DNA of 52,908 nucleotides from an uncultured Phycisphaerales bacterium (GTDB lineage Bacteria; Planctomycetota; Phycisphaerae; Phycisphaerales; UBA1924). The stretch's first letter is position 1, and each line of letters starts with the position of its first letter. The translations under genes and the position numbers were made by a program. The DNA is taken from contig CALKJW010000023.1 of assembly GCA_937995595.1 (NCBI GenBank), forward strand, positions 1 to 52,908, read 5' to 3'. Shown here one piece after another: positions 42,325 to 50,603 of this stretch. The notes beneath the pieces are model-generated. The model saw only the letters and a list, made by a program, of their open reading frames with translations, had not been told where the DNA came from and did no database searches.

Positions 42325-43982
42325 GCGGGCAGTTCAACATCGGACCCGCGCACGGCCCGCGACTCCGCCGCGGCGACGATTCCGCGGCGGACCACGCCGC
42401 GGACTTCGACGCCCTGACCGACCTGTTCATGGGCGAGGTGAACGCCCCGCCCGCGCGGCCGGATGTGCACCCGCCGGTGCGCCGCGCGCCGGTGCTGCGC
42501 CTGGCCAGCGAGCAGGACCTGAGCGACTGGGACGACGACTCGGAGACTCCCGCCGCGCCCGCGGCGATCGCGCCGCTGCCGCCCGCGCCGGCGACACACG
42601 CCGCGTCCACAACGCGCGGTCGCGCCGAGTCGCGCGGCGACGGCGCGCCGAACCGGCCAAGCGCCGAGCCCGCGATCGTCGAGTGCATCGTGCTGGGCAA
42701 CCTGCCGGTGTACGGCGCGGCGTGGGCGGCGCAGTACGTCCGCGAAGTCGCGCGGGCCGCTGGTCGGCCCGTCGCCTACCTGCGCCTCCAGAGCGGGTAC
42801 GCATCGGTCGAACTGGTCGGCGGGGCCGACGCCGGCGCGCCGCAGGCGTGCGCGACGCTGGAAGACGCCGTGAAACACGCCGCGGCGAGGACCTACCGCT
42901 GGGTGCTGCGGGCCGACCTGGGCGAGGAGCCGCGCGTCGCGGCCAGCCCGCTGGTGCGCGTCGTCACGCTGCTGACCGGCGTCGACGAAACCGCGGTGCT
43001 CGGCGCGTACACGTCGATCAAGTCGCTGGCGGCGGAACTCGCCGCCGAAACCGACGCACGCGACGTCGCCATCCGCGTCGCCGTGATGGGCGCGACGCCC
43101 AAGCAGGCCGAGCCCGCGTGCGCGAGGCTGGCCGAGGCGGCGCGGCGGTTCCTCGGGCGCGACGTGCAGCACGCCGTCTGCGGCGCGAAGGTCGCGGCCT
43201 CGCGGCCGGCCGACGTGCTCTTCAGCGGCCGCACCGACCTGCGCACGGCCGACGTGATGGCGCTGCTCTCGCAGTCGCTCGGCGTACCGGCGGCCTCGAC
43301 GCCGGAGATGCCCGCCGCGAGCGAGCCCGCCCCGGCCGAGTCGAGCACGCTCGACGAACTGATCGACGGCCTCGGCTGCCCGGTCATCGGCGACGCGCTC
43401 GACGAGGCGTGCGCCGAGCCGGAAGTCGCACCCGTTGCCGCCGCGCGGCCCGCACCGGCGCACGAGCCCGCGCAACCCGCGACCGCGGCCGCTCCCGCGG
43501 CGCTGGCCCACTCTGCCACGCAGGGCAACGCCGCGCCTGTTGCGCAGGCCGCCGCGACGACGGCTGTGACGGACGAACAACCCGTCGGCGCGCTCGCACT
43601 CCTGCTCGACGGCCTGCGCCCCGTGAGCGTGCTGTGCCCCTACGCGCCCGGCGTCGAACTCGCGCTCGACGCGAGCGGTGGGCTGCACCTGTTGATACGG
43701 GCCGAACCCGACGACGGCGACGACGGAGAGCAGAAGGCGCTCTCGCAGTTGCTGGTGGCCTCGGCGTGGGCCGAGGCGCACGCGATGCTGCTCGTGCCCG
43801 CGCTGGCGGCGACGGGTACGCCCGCGGCGCACGCCGCGGCGACACAGCGACCCGTTGCGCACCTGTTCACCGACCGGCCCAAGCGCTCGCGCCGCCTGCT
43901 GGAGACCGACGTGCGTGTGCACCTGCTGGCCCGCGTGCGCGTGGGCGGCCAGAGCGGGTGGTACTGCACGGCGTTGAACTAG
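42321..43982 (+). CDS. ParA/MinD-like protein lacking a Walker A motif, partner of ParA-CBM48
   Basis: A 553-residue protein whose middle (about residues 115-300) has a MinD/FlhG-like pattern: VLGNLPVYGAAWAAQYVREVARAAGRPVAYLRL where the P-loop would be, then YRWVLRAD, VVTLLTGVDETAVLGAYTSIKSLAAEL and ARRFLGRDVQ-type blocks typical of that family's last beta strands. GNLPVYGAA replaces GKGGxGKTT, so nucleotide binding is unlikely. The N-terminal 110 residues and residues 330-430 are acidic and Pro/Ala-rich. The C-terminal 130 residues (PVSVLCPYAPGVELALDASGG) form a separate unknown domain. The start overlaps the ParA-CBM48 stop (ATGA), with GGAGGGA upstream. A regulatory or scaffold role next to the ATPase is inferred. 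Confidence 0.75.
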   Translation: MSGQFNIGPAHGPRLRRGDDSAADHAADFDALTDLFMGEVNAPPARPDVHPPVRRAPVLRLASEQDLSDWDDDSETPAAPAAIAPLPPAPATHAASTTRGRAESRGDGAPNRPSAEPAIVECIVLGNLPVYGAAWAAQYVREVARAAGRPVAYLRLQSGYASVELVGGADAGAPQACATLEDAVKHAAARTYRWVLRADLGEEPRVAASPLVRVVTLLTGVDETAVLGAYTSIKSLAAELAAETDARDVAIRVAVMGATPKQAEPACARLAEAARRFLGRDVQHAVCGAKVAASRPADVLFSGRTDLRTADVMALLSQSLGVPAASTPEMPAASEPAPAESSTLDELIDGLGCPVIGDALDEACAEPEVAPVAAARPAPAHEPAQPATAAAPAALAHSATQGNAAPVAQAAATTAVTDEQPVGALALLLDGLRPVSVLCPYAPGVELALDASGGLHLLIRAEPDDGDDGEQKALSQLLVASAWAEAHAMLLVPALAATGTPAAHAAATQRPVAHLFTDRPKRSRRLLETDVRVHLLARVRVGGQSGWYCTALN

Positions 43983-44051
43983 GGCGCGCCGGGCGGGCGA
44001 TGTCGATCTCGCGGTGTTGCCGAGGGGTTGGCCCGTGCAACGGTCGGGGGG

Positions 44052-45428
44052 TCAGGCGGTTTCCTTGCGCTTGACGCGCAGGTCGGCCAGGCGCTTGGGC
44101 ACGTGCACGTCGCACTCGTCGATGATGTACTCCGCGCCGCGGTTGTCCATCTCGGGCAGGTCGTACATCAGGCCCATCATGATCTCTTCCATCACGGCGC
44201 GCAGGCCGCGGGCGCCCGTGTCGCGCGAGAGCGCGCGGGCCGCGATGGCCCGCAGCGCGCCGGGCGTGAACGTCAGGCTCGCGTTCTCGATGCTGAACAG
44301 GTGCTGGTACTGGCGCAGGATGGCGTTGCGCGGCTCGGTCAGCACGTTGATCATCGCGTCCTCGGTCAGCGGCATGAGCGGCGCGATCACCGGCAGGCGG
44401 CCGACCAGTTCGGGGATCATGCCGAACTCGATGACGTCGTCGGGCGTGACCTGGCTGAGGACGGCGGCCCGCTCGGCCTCCTCGCTGCGCTGGTCGCCGT
44501 GGAGCACGAAGCCGATGCGCTTCTTGCCGACGCGCCGGCGGATGATGTCCTCGATGCCCACGAACGTGCCGCCGCAGATGAACAGGATGTGCGAAGTGTC
44601 CATCTGGATGTACTGCTGCTCGGGGTGCTTGCGCCCGCCCTGCGGGGGGACGTTGGCCACCGTGCCCTCGAGCATCTTCAGCAGCGACTGCTGCACGCCC
44701 TCGCCCGAGACGTCGCGCGTGATCGAGACGTTGTGCGAGGTCTTGCCGATCTTGTCGATCTCGTCGATGTAGATGATGCCCCGCTGCGCGGCCTCGAGGT
44801 CGAAGTCCGCGGCCTGCAGCAGTTTCAGCAGCAGGTTCTCCACGTCCTCGCCGACGTAGCCGGCCTCGGTCAGCGTCGTCGCGTCGCCGATGGCGAAGGG
44901 CACGTTCAGGATCCGCGCCAGCGTGCGGGCCAGCAGCGTCTTGCCCGAGCCCGTCGGCCCGATGAGCATGATGTTGCTCTTGTCGAGTTCGATGTTCGTC
45001 TCTTCCTTCTCGGAGTGCAGCAGCCGCTTGTAGTGCGTGTGCACCGCCACCGAGAGGGCACGCTTGGCCTGGTCCTGGCCGATCACGTACTGGTCGAGAT
45101 ATTCCTTGATCGAGCGCGGCGTCGGGATGGTCTGGAACATCGCTCCCGCCGACGAGACGCGCCGCCGTTCCTGTTTGAAGATGTTCTGGCACAGGTCCGT
45201 GCAGTTGGCGCAGATGTACACGTCCGAGGGGCCTTCGACCATCGGGCCCACGTCGCGGCTGGTCTTGCCGCAGAACGAGCAGGTCGTGACCTTGCGCCCG
45301 CGGAAGCCCGAGTCGCCCCCGCCGCCGCCCGCGCCGCCGTTACCGCCGCCACCCGGCACCCCTCCCCCGCGCCCCGCGCCGGAACCGAAGTCGGAAGGGG
45401 GAAGACCGTCGCGCGTGCCCTTGGCCAT
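44052..45428 (-). CDS. clpX: ATP-dependent Clp protease unfoldase ClpX
   Basis: A 458-residue AAA+ unfoldase that feeds substrates to ClpP. The N-terminal zinc-binding domain has CSFCGK and [10 protein letters not shown]. Walker A is [11 protein letters not shown], Walker [12 protein letters not shown], and the pore loop GYVG, sensor regions and the ClpP-docking IGF-type loop KKRIGF are present. A Gly-rich stretch of about 25 residues precedes the zinc finger, which is unusual. Start at ATG 45428 with GAGG upstream. No clpP gene adjoins it. A terminator-like hairpin lies immediately upstream, see 45438-45463. Confidence 0.96.
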   Translation of the reverse strand: MAKGTRDGLPPSDFGSGAGRGGGVPGGGGNGGAGGGGGDSGFRGRKVTTCSFCGKTSRDVGPMVEGPSDVYICANCTDLCQNIFKQERRRVSSAGAMFQTIPTPRSIKEYLDQYVIGQDQAKRALSVAVHTHYKRLLHSEKEETNIELDKSNIMLIGPTGSGKTLLARTLARILNVPFAIGDATTLTEAGYVGEDVENLLLKLLQAADFDLEAAQRGIIYIDEIDKIGKTSHNVSITRDVSGEGVQQSLLKMLEGTVANVPPQGGRKHPEQQYIQMDTSHILFICGGTFVGIEDIIRRRVGKKRIGFVLHGDQRSEEAERAAVLSQVTPDDVIEFGMIPELVGRLPVIAPLMPLTEDAMINVLTEPRNAILRQYQHLFSIENASLTFTPGALRAIAARALSRDTGARGLRAVMEEIMMGLMYDLPEMDNRGAEYIIDECDVHVPKRLADLRVKRKETA

Positions 45429-45437
45429 GGACGCCTC

Positions 45438-45463
45438 AAAAAGAAGCCGCGGCACGGCCGCGG
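45438..45463 (-). promoter_or_regulatory. Terminator/attenuator hairpin in the clpX leader
   Basis: On the minus strand a 7-base-pair GC stem (CCGCGGC with GCCGCGG, 3-base loop) is followed at once by CTTCTTTTT and, one base later, by the clpX ribosome-binding site GAGG. It therefore either terminates the upstream SHOCT transcript or attenuates clpX. Confidence 0.7.
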
Positions 45464-45707
45464 GTGGTGCGTGAATCGTCAATCCGCCGCATCTGTATCG
45501 GCGGACGGCTTGCCGCCCTGCACTCCCGCGTGCCGGGGAGGATCTCGCAGGGGCGGATCCCCAACCATCAGCGGACGCAGGACGGCCGAGCGGGGCGATT
45601 GTACCTCGTCAACCCGCGGATGGAGATAGCCGCGCAGGAAACGCGCGGCGGGGAAGCGCGGACGCGGCGTTACCGTCGTTACAGAGTCCCAACCGCGGGT
45701 CCGCCGC

Positions 45708-46151
45708 TCAGGGCGGGGGCCTGCGGTCGTAGGGGCCTGACGCGGGCGGATCGGGGGGGGAAGGGGAGGCGGGTGGGGCGGGCTTGGGCAGCGGTGCGCC
45801 GGTGAGATCGAAGCCGGGCTTGGCGCGCAGTTCAGAGGCTTCGGCCCGTGCCGCGGGCGTGCGCGAGGGCCGCGGCGTCGGCGCGGGAGCGGGTGCGCCG
45901 GTGAACTTCGCGGTCAGCGCGCGCCGCGCGGCCTCGTATTCCTCGGTCGAGAGTTCGCCGCGCCTGTGCATCTGTCGGAGGTTGCCGATCCAGTTGTCGG
46001 CGTGGTGCTGTTCCTTGGCGAAGACGCGCTTGCGCACGAAGAGAATCACCACGCCCAGCGCCAGAACAGCCACGATCAGCACCCCGACCCAGATCAGAAC
46101 GTCGGTCGACGTCGACGCGGCGGAGCCGGGCGGTGGGAGCGCGCTGGGCAT
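45708..46151 (-). CDS. Small membrane protein with SHOCT-like motif
   Basis: A 147-residue protein with one hydrophobic segment (VLIWVGVLIVAVLALGVVILFV, residues about 18-39) and a following cytoplasmic part, NLRQMHRRGELSTEEYEAARRAL, that fits the SHOCT (short C-terminal) motif. The rest is Pro/Ala-rich. The start overlaps the stop of the upstream gene by one base (TGATG). Role unknown. Confidence 0.75.
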   Translation of the reverse strand: MPSALPPPGSAASTSTDVLIWVGVLIVAVLALGVVILFVRKRVFAKEQHHADNWIGNLRQMHRRGELSTEEYEAARRALTAKFTGAPAPAPTPRPSRTPAARAEASELRAKPGFDLTGAPLPKPAPPASPSPPDPPASGPYDRRPPP

Positions 46152-46981
46152 CAGGACCAGCCGCCGGCGACGATGTGGTCGCGGATGGGGGAGAGCACCT
46201 TGGGCTCGACGAACCGGTCCAGCAGGTCGTGGGCCGCGGCACGGATCTCGCCGAGCACGGCGGGAAGGTGCGTGATGTCCGAGAACGGGCCGAAGCGCCG
46301 GACGATCAGGTAGAGGCTGATGGGCTCGTCGCCGGGGTGCGGGCGGGCGGCGTGCTGGCCGCCGCCGGATGCCGACGCGGCGGGCCGGTGCGGCGAACGG
46401 GTCTTGATCTCGACGTGGGCCTGCATGCGCAGCGACTCGTCGAGCGCGACGCCGAAGACCGGCTGGCAGTCCACCGGCACGAACGCGCCGCGCCGGCCGG
46501 GGCCCGATGCGACCCCGCCCGCCGCGAGCGCCGCCAGCGGCGTCCCGCCCATGAGCGCTTCGCAGACGATCGCGTCGTGGTTGCCGCCCGCGGCGAGGTC
46601 GAAGCCCAGCAGCACCTCGACGCTGTCGATGTCCAGCGCGCTGATGTCGAGGTAGTACGGCGCGGCCTCGATCACGGCCGTGTGCAGGGCGTAGGCGTCG
46701 TCCCACTCGCGCGGGCAGACGCTCCCGGAACGGACGCTGGTGCGCCGGACGGCGACCCACTCCTGCTGGGCGTGGCGGTCGGGGGCGTGTTCGTCGGGCG
46801 CGTCGGACTCCAGCGCCAGTTCGTTGTGGTAGCGACGGAAGCGCGCCAGATTCGGGCGCTGGCGCCGCAGCCGGTCGAACAGCCCGAGGACCGTCTCGCG
46901 CCGCGTGGGCAGGTCCATCTTCAGGTTGAGCCGCAGGTTGACGTAGTACGCGGCGGTCGATGCCGCGAAACGCATGGGCAT
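46151..46981 (-). CDS. Hypothetical protein
   Basis: A 276-residue cytoplasmic protein that I do not recognise. It has no signal or membrane segment. The sequence YYVNLRLNLKMDL near the start and LIVRRFGPFSDITHLPAVLGEIRAAAHDLLDRFVEP near the end look like stable domain parts. An Ala/Gly/His-rich stretch around residues 200-225 may be a loop. It lies between the HAD hydrolase gene and the SHOCT gene, with which it probably forms one transcript. Confidence 0.75.
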   Translation of the reverse strand: MPMRFAASTAAYYVNLRLNLKMDLPTRRETVLGLFDRLRRQRPNLARFRRYHNELALESDAPDEHAPDRHAQQEWVAVRRTSVRSGSVCPREWDDAYALHTAVIEAAPYYLDISALDIDSVEVLLGFDLAAGGNHDAIVCEALMGGTPLAALAAGGVASGPGRRGAFVPVDCQPVFGVALDESLRMQAHVEIKTRSPHRPAASASGGGQHAARPHPGDEPISLYLIVRRFGPFSDITHLPAVLGEIRAAAHDLLDRFVEPKVLSPIRDHIVAGGWS

Positions 46982-47047
46982 GGCGGGTCTCTCCGTCCCG
47001 GGCGCGAAGTGTACCGCCGGGCGGCGGCGGCGGGGGCGCGTCGGGGT

Positions 47048-47740
47048 TCAGGCCGAGAGAAGCCAGTCGGCCGCGGCGGCGGCGTCGGAGAGATCGGGCA
47101 GCGCCAGATCCGCCCCCGCGTCGCGGAGCGCGTCGACGGAGAACATGCCGGTGGCGACTGCGAGTGCGCGCAGGCCGTTGGCCTTGGCGCAGCGCACATC
47201 GTGCGGCGTGTCGCCGATGACGGCGCAGCGCGCCGGGTCGGCGTCGCGCCCGAAGCGTGCGCGGAAGCGTTGCAGCGCGACGGGCGGCAGGTGCGCGCGG
47301 TCGGGCGGGTCGTGGGGGGAGTCGTCGCCCCACGCCGCGATCGGGAACCGCGCGGGGTCGATCCCGCAGGCGCGGAGTTTGATCGAGCCGGTGTCGGGGA
47401 AGTTGCCGGTGAGCAGGCCCAGCGCGGCGCGCGGTTCCAGCAGGTCGAGCAGCCGTGCGACGCCCGGCAGCGCGCGGGCGGTCGCGGTCTGTGGGAGTTT
47501 CTCGGACAGGTGCCTGCGGTAGGCGTCGCGCAGCCCCGCCGCGTTCGCTGGCGTCGCGGCGTGGCCGTTGGCGACGAGCAGGTCACGCACGATGAGCGGG
47601 TCGAGCCGCCCGGCGTAGTCGACGCCGGATGCGGTGAACGAGGGCCCGAAGAGTTCCCGCCCCGCGGCCTCCATGGCGCGGATGCCCACGCCGCTGGTGG
47701 AGATGAGCGTCGCGTCGATGTCGAACAGCAGCAGGTTCAT
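47048..47740 (-). CDS. HAD-family hydrolase (phosphatase)
   Basis: A 230-residue haloacid-dehalogenase-fold hydrolase. Motif I is LLFDIDATLI with the nucleophile and acid-base Asp pair DxD, motif II GLLTGNF, motif III around the lysine in SIKLRACG, and motif IV GDTPHDVRCAKANG. A small cap domain of about 70 residues follows motif I. Proteins of this subclass include phosphoglycolate phosphatases, and nothing narrows it further. The ATG at 47740 is 13 bases after the acylphosphatase stop, so both may be coexpressed. Confidence 0.9.
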   Translation of the reverse strand: MNLLLFDIDATLISTSGVGIRAMEAAGRELFGPSFTASGVDYAGRLDPLIVRDLLVANGHAATPANAAGLRDAYRRHLSEKLPQTATARALPGVARLLDLLEPRAALGLLTGNFPDTGSIKLRACGIDPARFPIAAWGDDSPHDPPDRAHLPPVALQRFRARFGRDADPARCAVIGDTPHDVRCAKANGLRALAVATGMFSVDALRDAGADLALPDLSDAAAAADWLLSA

Positions 47741-47753
47741 GCGGGTTGCGCTC

Positions 47754-48020
47754 TCAGCGTCGGATCTCAAAGCCCTGCTCGCCCGCGCGCTCGGGCAGTT
47801 CGGCCCGGTCGGCGCGTGCGATGTTCCGGCCCATGCGCTCGGCGACGCGCGCGAGCAGCGCCTCGACGTCCTGCGGGGCGCCCTGAGCCTCCAGCAGGAC
47901 GGTGCCGTCGGGCTGGTTGCGAACAAACCCTGAGACGTTCAGGCCGTCGGCGCACCACGAGGCGGTGGCGCGAAAGCCCACGCCCTGCACGCGGCCGGAA
48001 TAGACGACGCGGATGCGCAC
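47754..48020 (-). CDS. acyP: Acylphosphatase
   Basis: An 88-residue acylphosphatase that hydrolyses acyl phosphates. It begins with GTG (MRIRVVYSGRVQGVGFRATA) and shows the phosphate-binding YSGRVQGVGFR with catalytic Arg, followed by the second catalytic residue Asn in GFVRNQPDGTVLLEAQG. Length is normal for the family. The start was picked by homology to family length because there is no strong ribosome-binding site. Confidence 0.93.
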   Translation of the reverse strand: MRIRVVYSGRVQGVGFRATASWCADGLNVSGFVRNQPDGTVLLEAQGAPQDVEALLARVAERMGRNIARADRAELPERAGEQGFEIRR

Positions 48021-48144
48021 GGGGCGGAGCGTAGCCGCGCGGCGTGCGCGGCGGTTGTTCGCATTCGGGTCGTATGTCGCGAGCCGCGTTCTCGGACGCT
48101 CGCGCGGCGCTCCGCGAGGAATGTGACGAACTTGTCGGGGTTGT

Positions 48145-48172
48145 TTGACGCGCCGCAATGCGGTGCTACCTT
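48145..48172 (+). promoter_or_regulatory. Candidate sigma-70 promoter for dnaG-rpoD
   Basis: TTGACG, a 16-base spacer and TACCTT match the -35/-10 layout, 284 bases before the dnaG start. AT content around -10 is higher than elsewhere in this gap. Not tested. Confidence 0.45.
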
Positions 48173-48271
48173 TCAGGCGTCTGGGAAGGTCGCCCAACCC
48201 AGGATCCATCGGGCCAGAGACGGCGTCCGTGCCGATCATCTCCGGGATCAAATGTCTCCGGGCGACCGACT

Positions 48272-48343
48272 CGCGACACCCTCCGGACTCCGGGCTTGTT
48301 CAAGCCCCGGAGTGTTGCGGCGTTTCTTGCCGCGTGTCGGGCG
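48272..48343 (+). ncRNA. Candidate structured leader RNA (three-way junction) before dnaG
   Basis: An outer stem pairs CGCGACAC (48272-48279) with GTGTCG-gg-CG (48334-48343, a 2-base bulge). It encloses hairpin 1 (48287-48313, 11-12 base pairs with one bulged C and a UU-type loop) and hairpin 2 (GCGGC/GCCGC, 48317-48333, 7-base loop), which stacks directly on the outer stem. The three helices fit a three-way junction. No known riboswitch class was recognised. Confidence 0.4.
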
Positions 48344-48455
48344 CGGGCGGTGATCGCGAGACCCACGCACCTTCGAGATTCTTTGCCTCGTGAAAGGGTC
48401 GCGCCGTCGGTGTTGACGCCGCGCGGCGGGTTGCGAAGTGCTGGGTTCAGATCGC

Positions 48456-50321
48456 ATGACGACGCTCACACGCACGGCCGCGTTCAACGACGACAAGCGC
48501 CGGGTCCTCGAGGCCACGGACATCGTGCGCCTGATCGGCGAGCAGATCGCGCTGCGCCCCAAGGGGCGCGAACTGGTCGGGCTGTGCCCGTTCCACAACG
48601 ACCACACGCCGTCGATGTGCGTGGTGCCGCACAAGCAGATCTTCCACTGCTTCTCGTGCGGCGCGGGGGGCGACGCGCTGCGGTTCGTGATGGACTACCA
48701 CAAGATGTCCTTCCGCGAGGCGCTCCAGCATCTGGCGGACCGCGCGGGCATCAGACTCACCCCGTGGCGAGCGTCGCCCGGCCCGGCCGGCGGCGAGGGC
48801 GATCAGACTCCGCGCTCGGCGATGCTGGGCGCCAACCAGACAGCCTGCGACTTCTTCCGGGCCATCCTGCAGCACGAGGAGCACGGGCGCGCGGCGCGCG
48901 AGGTCATCGAGCGCCGCGGCATCGCTCCGGAGATGGTCGAGGCCTTCGGCCTTGGCGCGGCGCCCGACAAGTGGGACGGCCTGCTGCTCACGGTGCAGAA
49001 GAAGGGTCTGGACCCGGCGCCCTTCCGCGCGGCGGGGCTGTTCAAGGCGCGCGACGACGGGGGCGTGTACGACGCCTTCCGCAACCGCCTGATGTTCCCG
49101 ATCCACGACCAGATCGGGCGCGTCGTGGGCTTCGGCGGTCGCAGGATCCGCGAAGAGGACGACCCCAAGTACCTCAACTCGGCCGAGTCGGCGGTCTTCG
49201 ACAAGGGCACGACGCTGTACGCCCTGCACCAGGCGGCGCAGACAATCCGCACGAGCCGGCGCGCCGTGGTCGTCGAGGGGTACATGGACGCCATCGCCTG
49301 CCACCAGGCGGGCGTGCGCAACGCGGTCGCGACGCTCGGCACCGCGCTCACCGTCGGCAACGCGCGGGTGCTGCGCCGGCTGTGTGACACCGTCGTGCTG
49401 CTCTTCGACGGCGACGAGGCGGGGATGAAGGCGGCCGAGCGCGCCGTCGAGGTCTTCTTCGCCGAGCCGATCGACGTGCGCATCGCCACGCTCGCCCCGC
49501 ACACCGACGCCAAGGACCCAGACGAACTGCTCAGGCGCGAGGGCGGGCGCGAGGCGCTCGAACGGGTCTTTGCCGCCGCGGCGGACCCGCTGGACCTGCT
49601 CTTCGCCCGCGTGCGGAGCGCGACGCAGGGCCGGGGGCTGGCGGCGCGGTCGCGGACCATCGACGAGTTCACCACGAGGCTGGTCGCGCTGGGCCTCTCG
49701 ACGGTCGAGCCGGTGCGCTACCAGCTGATCGTCCGGCGCATCGCCGAGGTCGCGGGCGTGGACTACGAGACCATCGGGCAGTCGCTGCGGCAGAAGATCA
49801 CGCGGCACCGCGCACGCCCCGCGGCCGAGAGCACCGGCGCCGACGCGCCGGCGCAGCCGTTCAGGGCCGACGCGCAGGCGCACCTGCTGGCGTGCCTGAT
49901 GTGCCACCCGGACCTCTGGAACCGCCTGAAGGACGAGGAGTGGGAGTTGCTCTCGCCCGAGTCGATGGCCGAGGGTCCGGCGCGCGAGGTGGCGCGGGCG
50001 ATGGCCGACATCCGCCTGCACGAGGAGCCGACGACGCTGGGCGCGGTGCTGGCCGCGCTCGACGACGCCGAGGCCCAGCGGTTCGCCACGCGCATCTCGA
50101 CGATGGTAGACCACCTGACCGGCGGCGACCCGTCGCGGCTGGTCGCGCACTTCGCCGAGCGACTGCGCGAGGCGATGCTGCAGCGGACGATCCGCCGGCC
50201 CTCGCGCGCCGCCGCGGAACGGCCCGACGGCGAGTCGTGGATGCAGGCCGTGCTGCGGCAGCGCGAGCTCCGCGCCGCGGTCGGGCACGACCCGACGCGC
50301 CTGCCGCGGCCGGGCGGGTGA
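48456..50321 (+). CDS. dnaG: DNA primase
   Basis: A 621-residue primase that makes RNA primers for replication. The CHC2 zinc ribbon is CPFHNDHTPSMCVVPHKQIFHCFSCGAGGD (Cys, His, Cys, Cys). The RNA polymerase domain follows with FPIHDQIGRVVGFGGR, and the TOPRIM part has VVEGYMDAIACHQAG and LLFDGDEAGMKA. The C-terminal 180 residues would form the helicase-binding domain and are poorly conserved, as usual. Start at ATG 48456; a GTG six codons earlier is possible. It is followed 282 bases later by rpoD, as in the classical macromolecular synthesis operon, here without rpsU. Confidence 0.96.
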   Translation: MTTLTRTAAFNDDKRRVLEATDIVRLIGEQIALRPKGRELVGLCPFHNDHTPSMCVVPHKQIFHCFSCGAGGDALRFVMDYHKMSFREALQHLADRAGIRLTPWRASPGPAGGEGDQTPRSAMLGANQTACDFFRAILQHEEHGRAAREVIERRGIAPEMVEAFGLGAAPDKWDGLLLTVQKKGLDPAPFRAAGLFKARDDGGVYDAFRNRLMFPIHDQIGRVVGFGGRRIREEDDPKYLNSAESAVFDKGTTLYALHQAAQTIRTSRRAVVVEGYMDAIACHQAGVRNAVATLGTALTVGNARVLRRLCDTVVLLFDGDEAGMKAAERAVEVFFAEPIDVRIATLAPHTDAKDPDELLRREGGREALERVFAAAADPLDLLFARVRSATQGRGLAARSRTIDEFTTRLVALGLSTVEPVRYQLIVRRIAEVAGVDYETIGQSLRQKITRHRARPAAESTGADAPAQPFRADAQAHLLACLMCHPDLWNRLKDEEWELLSPESMAEGPAREVARAMADIRLHEEPTTLGAVLAALDDAEAQRFATRISTMVDHLTGGDPSRLVAHFAERLREAMLQRTIRRPSRAAAERPDGESWMQAVLRQRELRAAVGHDPTRLPRPGG

Positions 50322-50603
50322 CGGTCGGCGCAGGGTGGCGCGACGGCCGGGGAATACGCAGTGTGCAGAGGGGTCGGGTCGGCGGGAAGGATCGAGGCAG
50401 GGTTGGGAAGGGTCGGAAGCGCGGAGAAAGGCCGCGGGACGAGCAGGACGCGTGGAACGTTGGCGGATCGGCGCAGCGGGCACTTCTCCGCTGCGTACAA
50501 CAGAACGGTCGGGCCCCGGCGGCGTGCACTCCACGTCTTGAGGACGTGTTCGCCGGAGGCCCTGCAGGCTGCCGCGGAGGCAAGCGGCGTGCAGGAGGCA
50601 AAC

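Larger units (their letters stand above)
48021..48455. other. Divergent intergenic region before dnaG
   Basis: About 435 bases between acyP (minus) and dnaG (plus) with no credible gene on either strand. It holds a sigma-70-like promoter at 48145-48172 facing dnaG, which would give a leader of about 280 bases, and a branched RNA structure at 48272-48343 within that leader. Confidence 0.7.

Noticed and set aside
45296-45380. G-rich/Gly-rich tract as a separate repeat
   Set aside because: It is the coding sequence for the glycine-rich start of ClpX, with no tandem unit.
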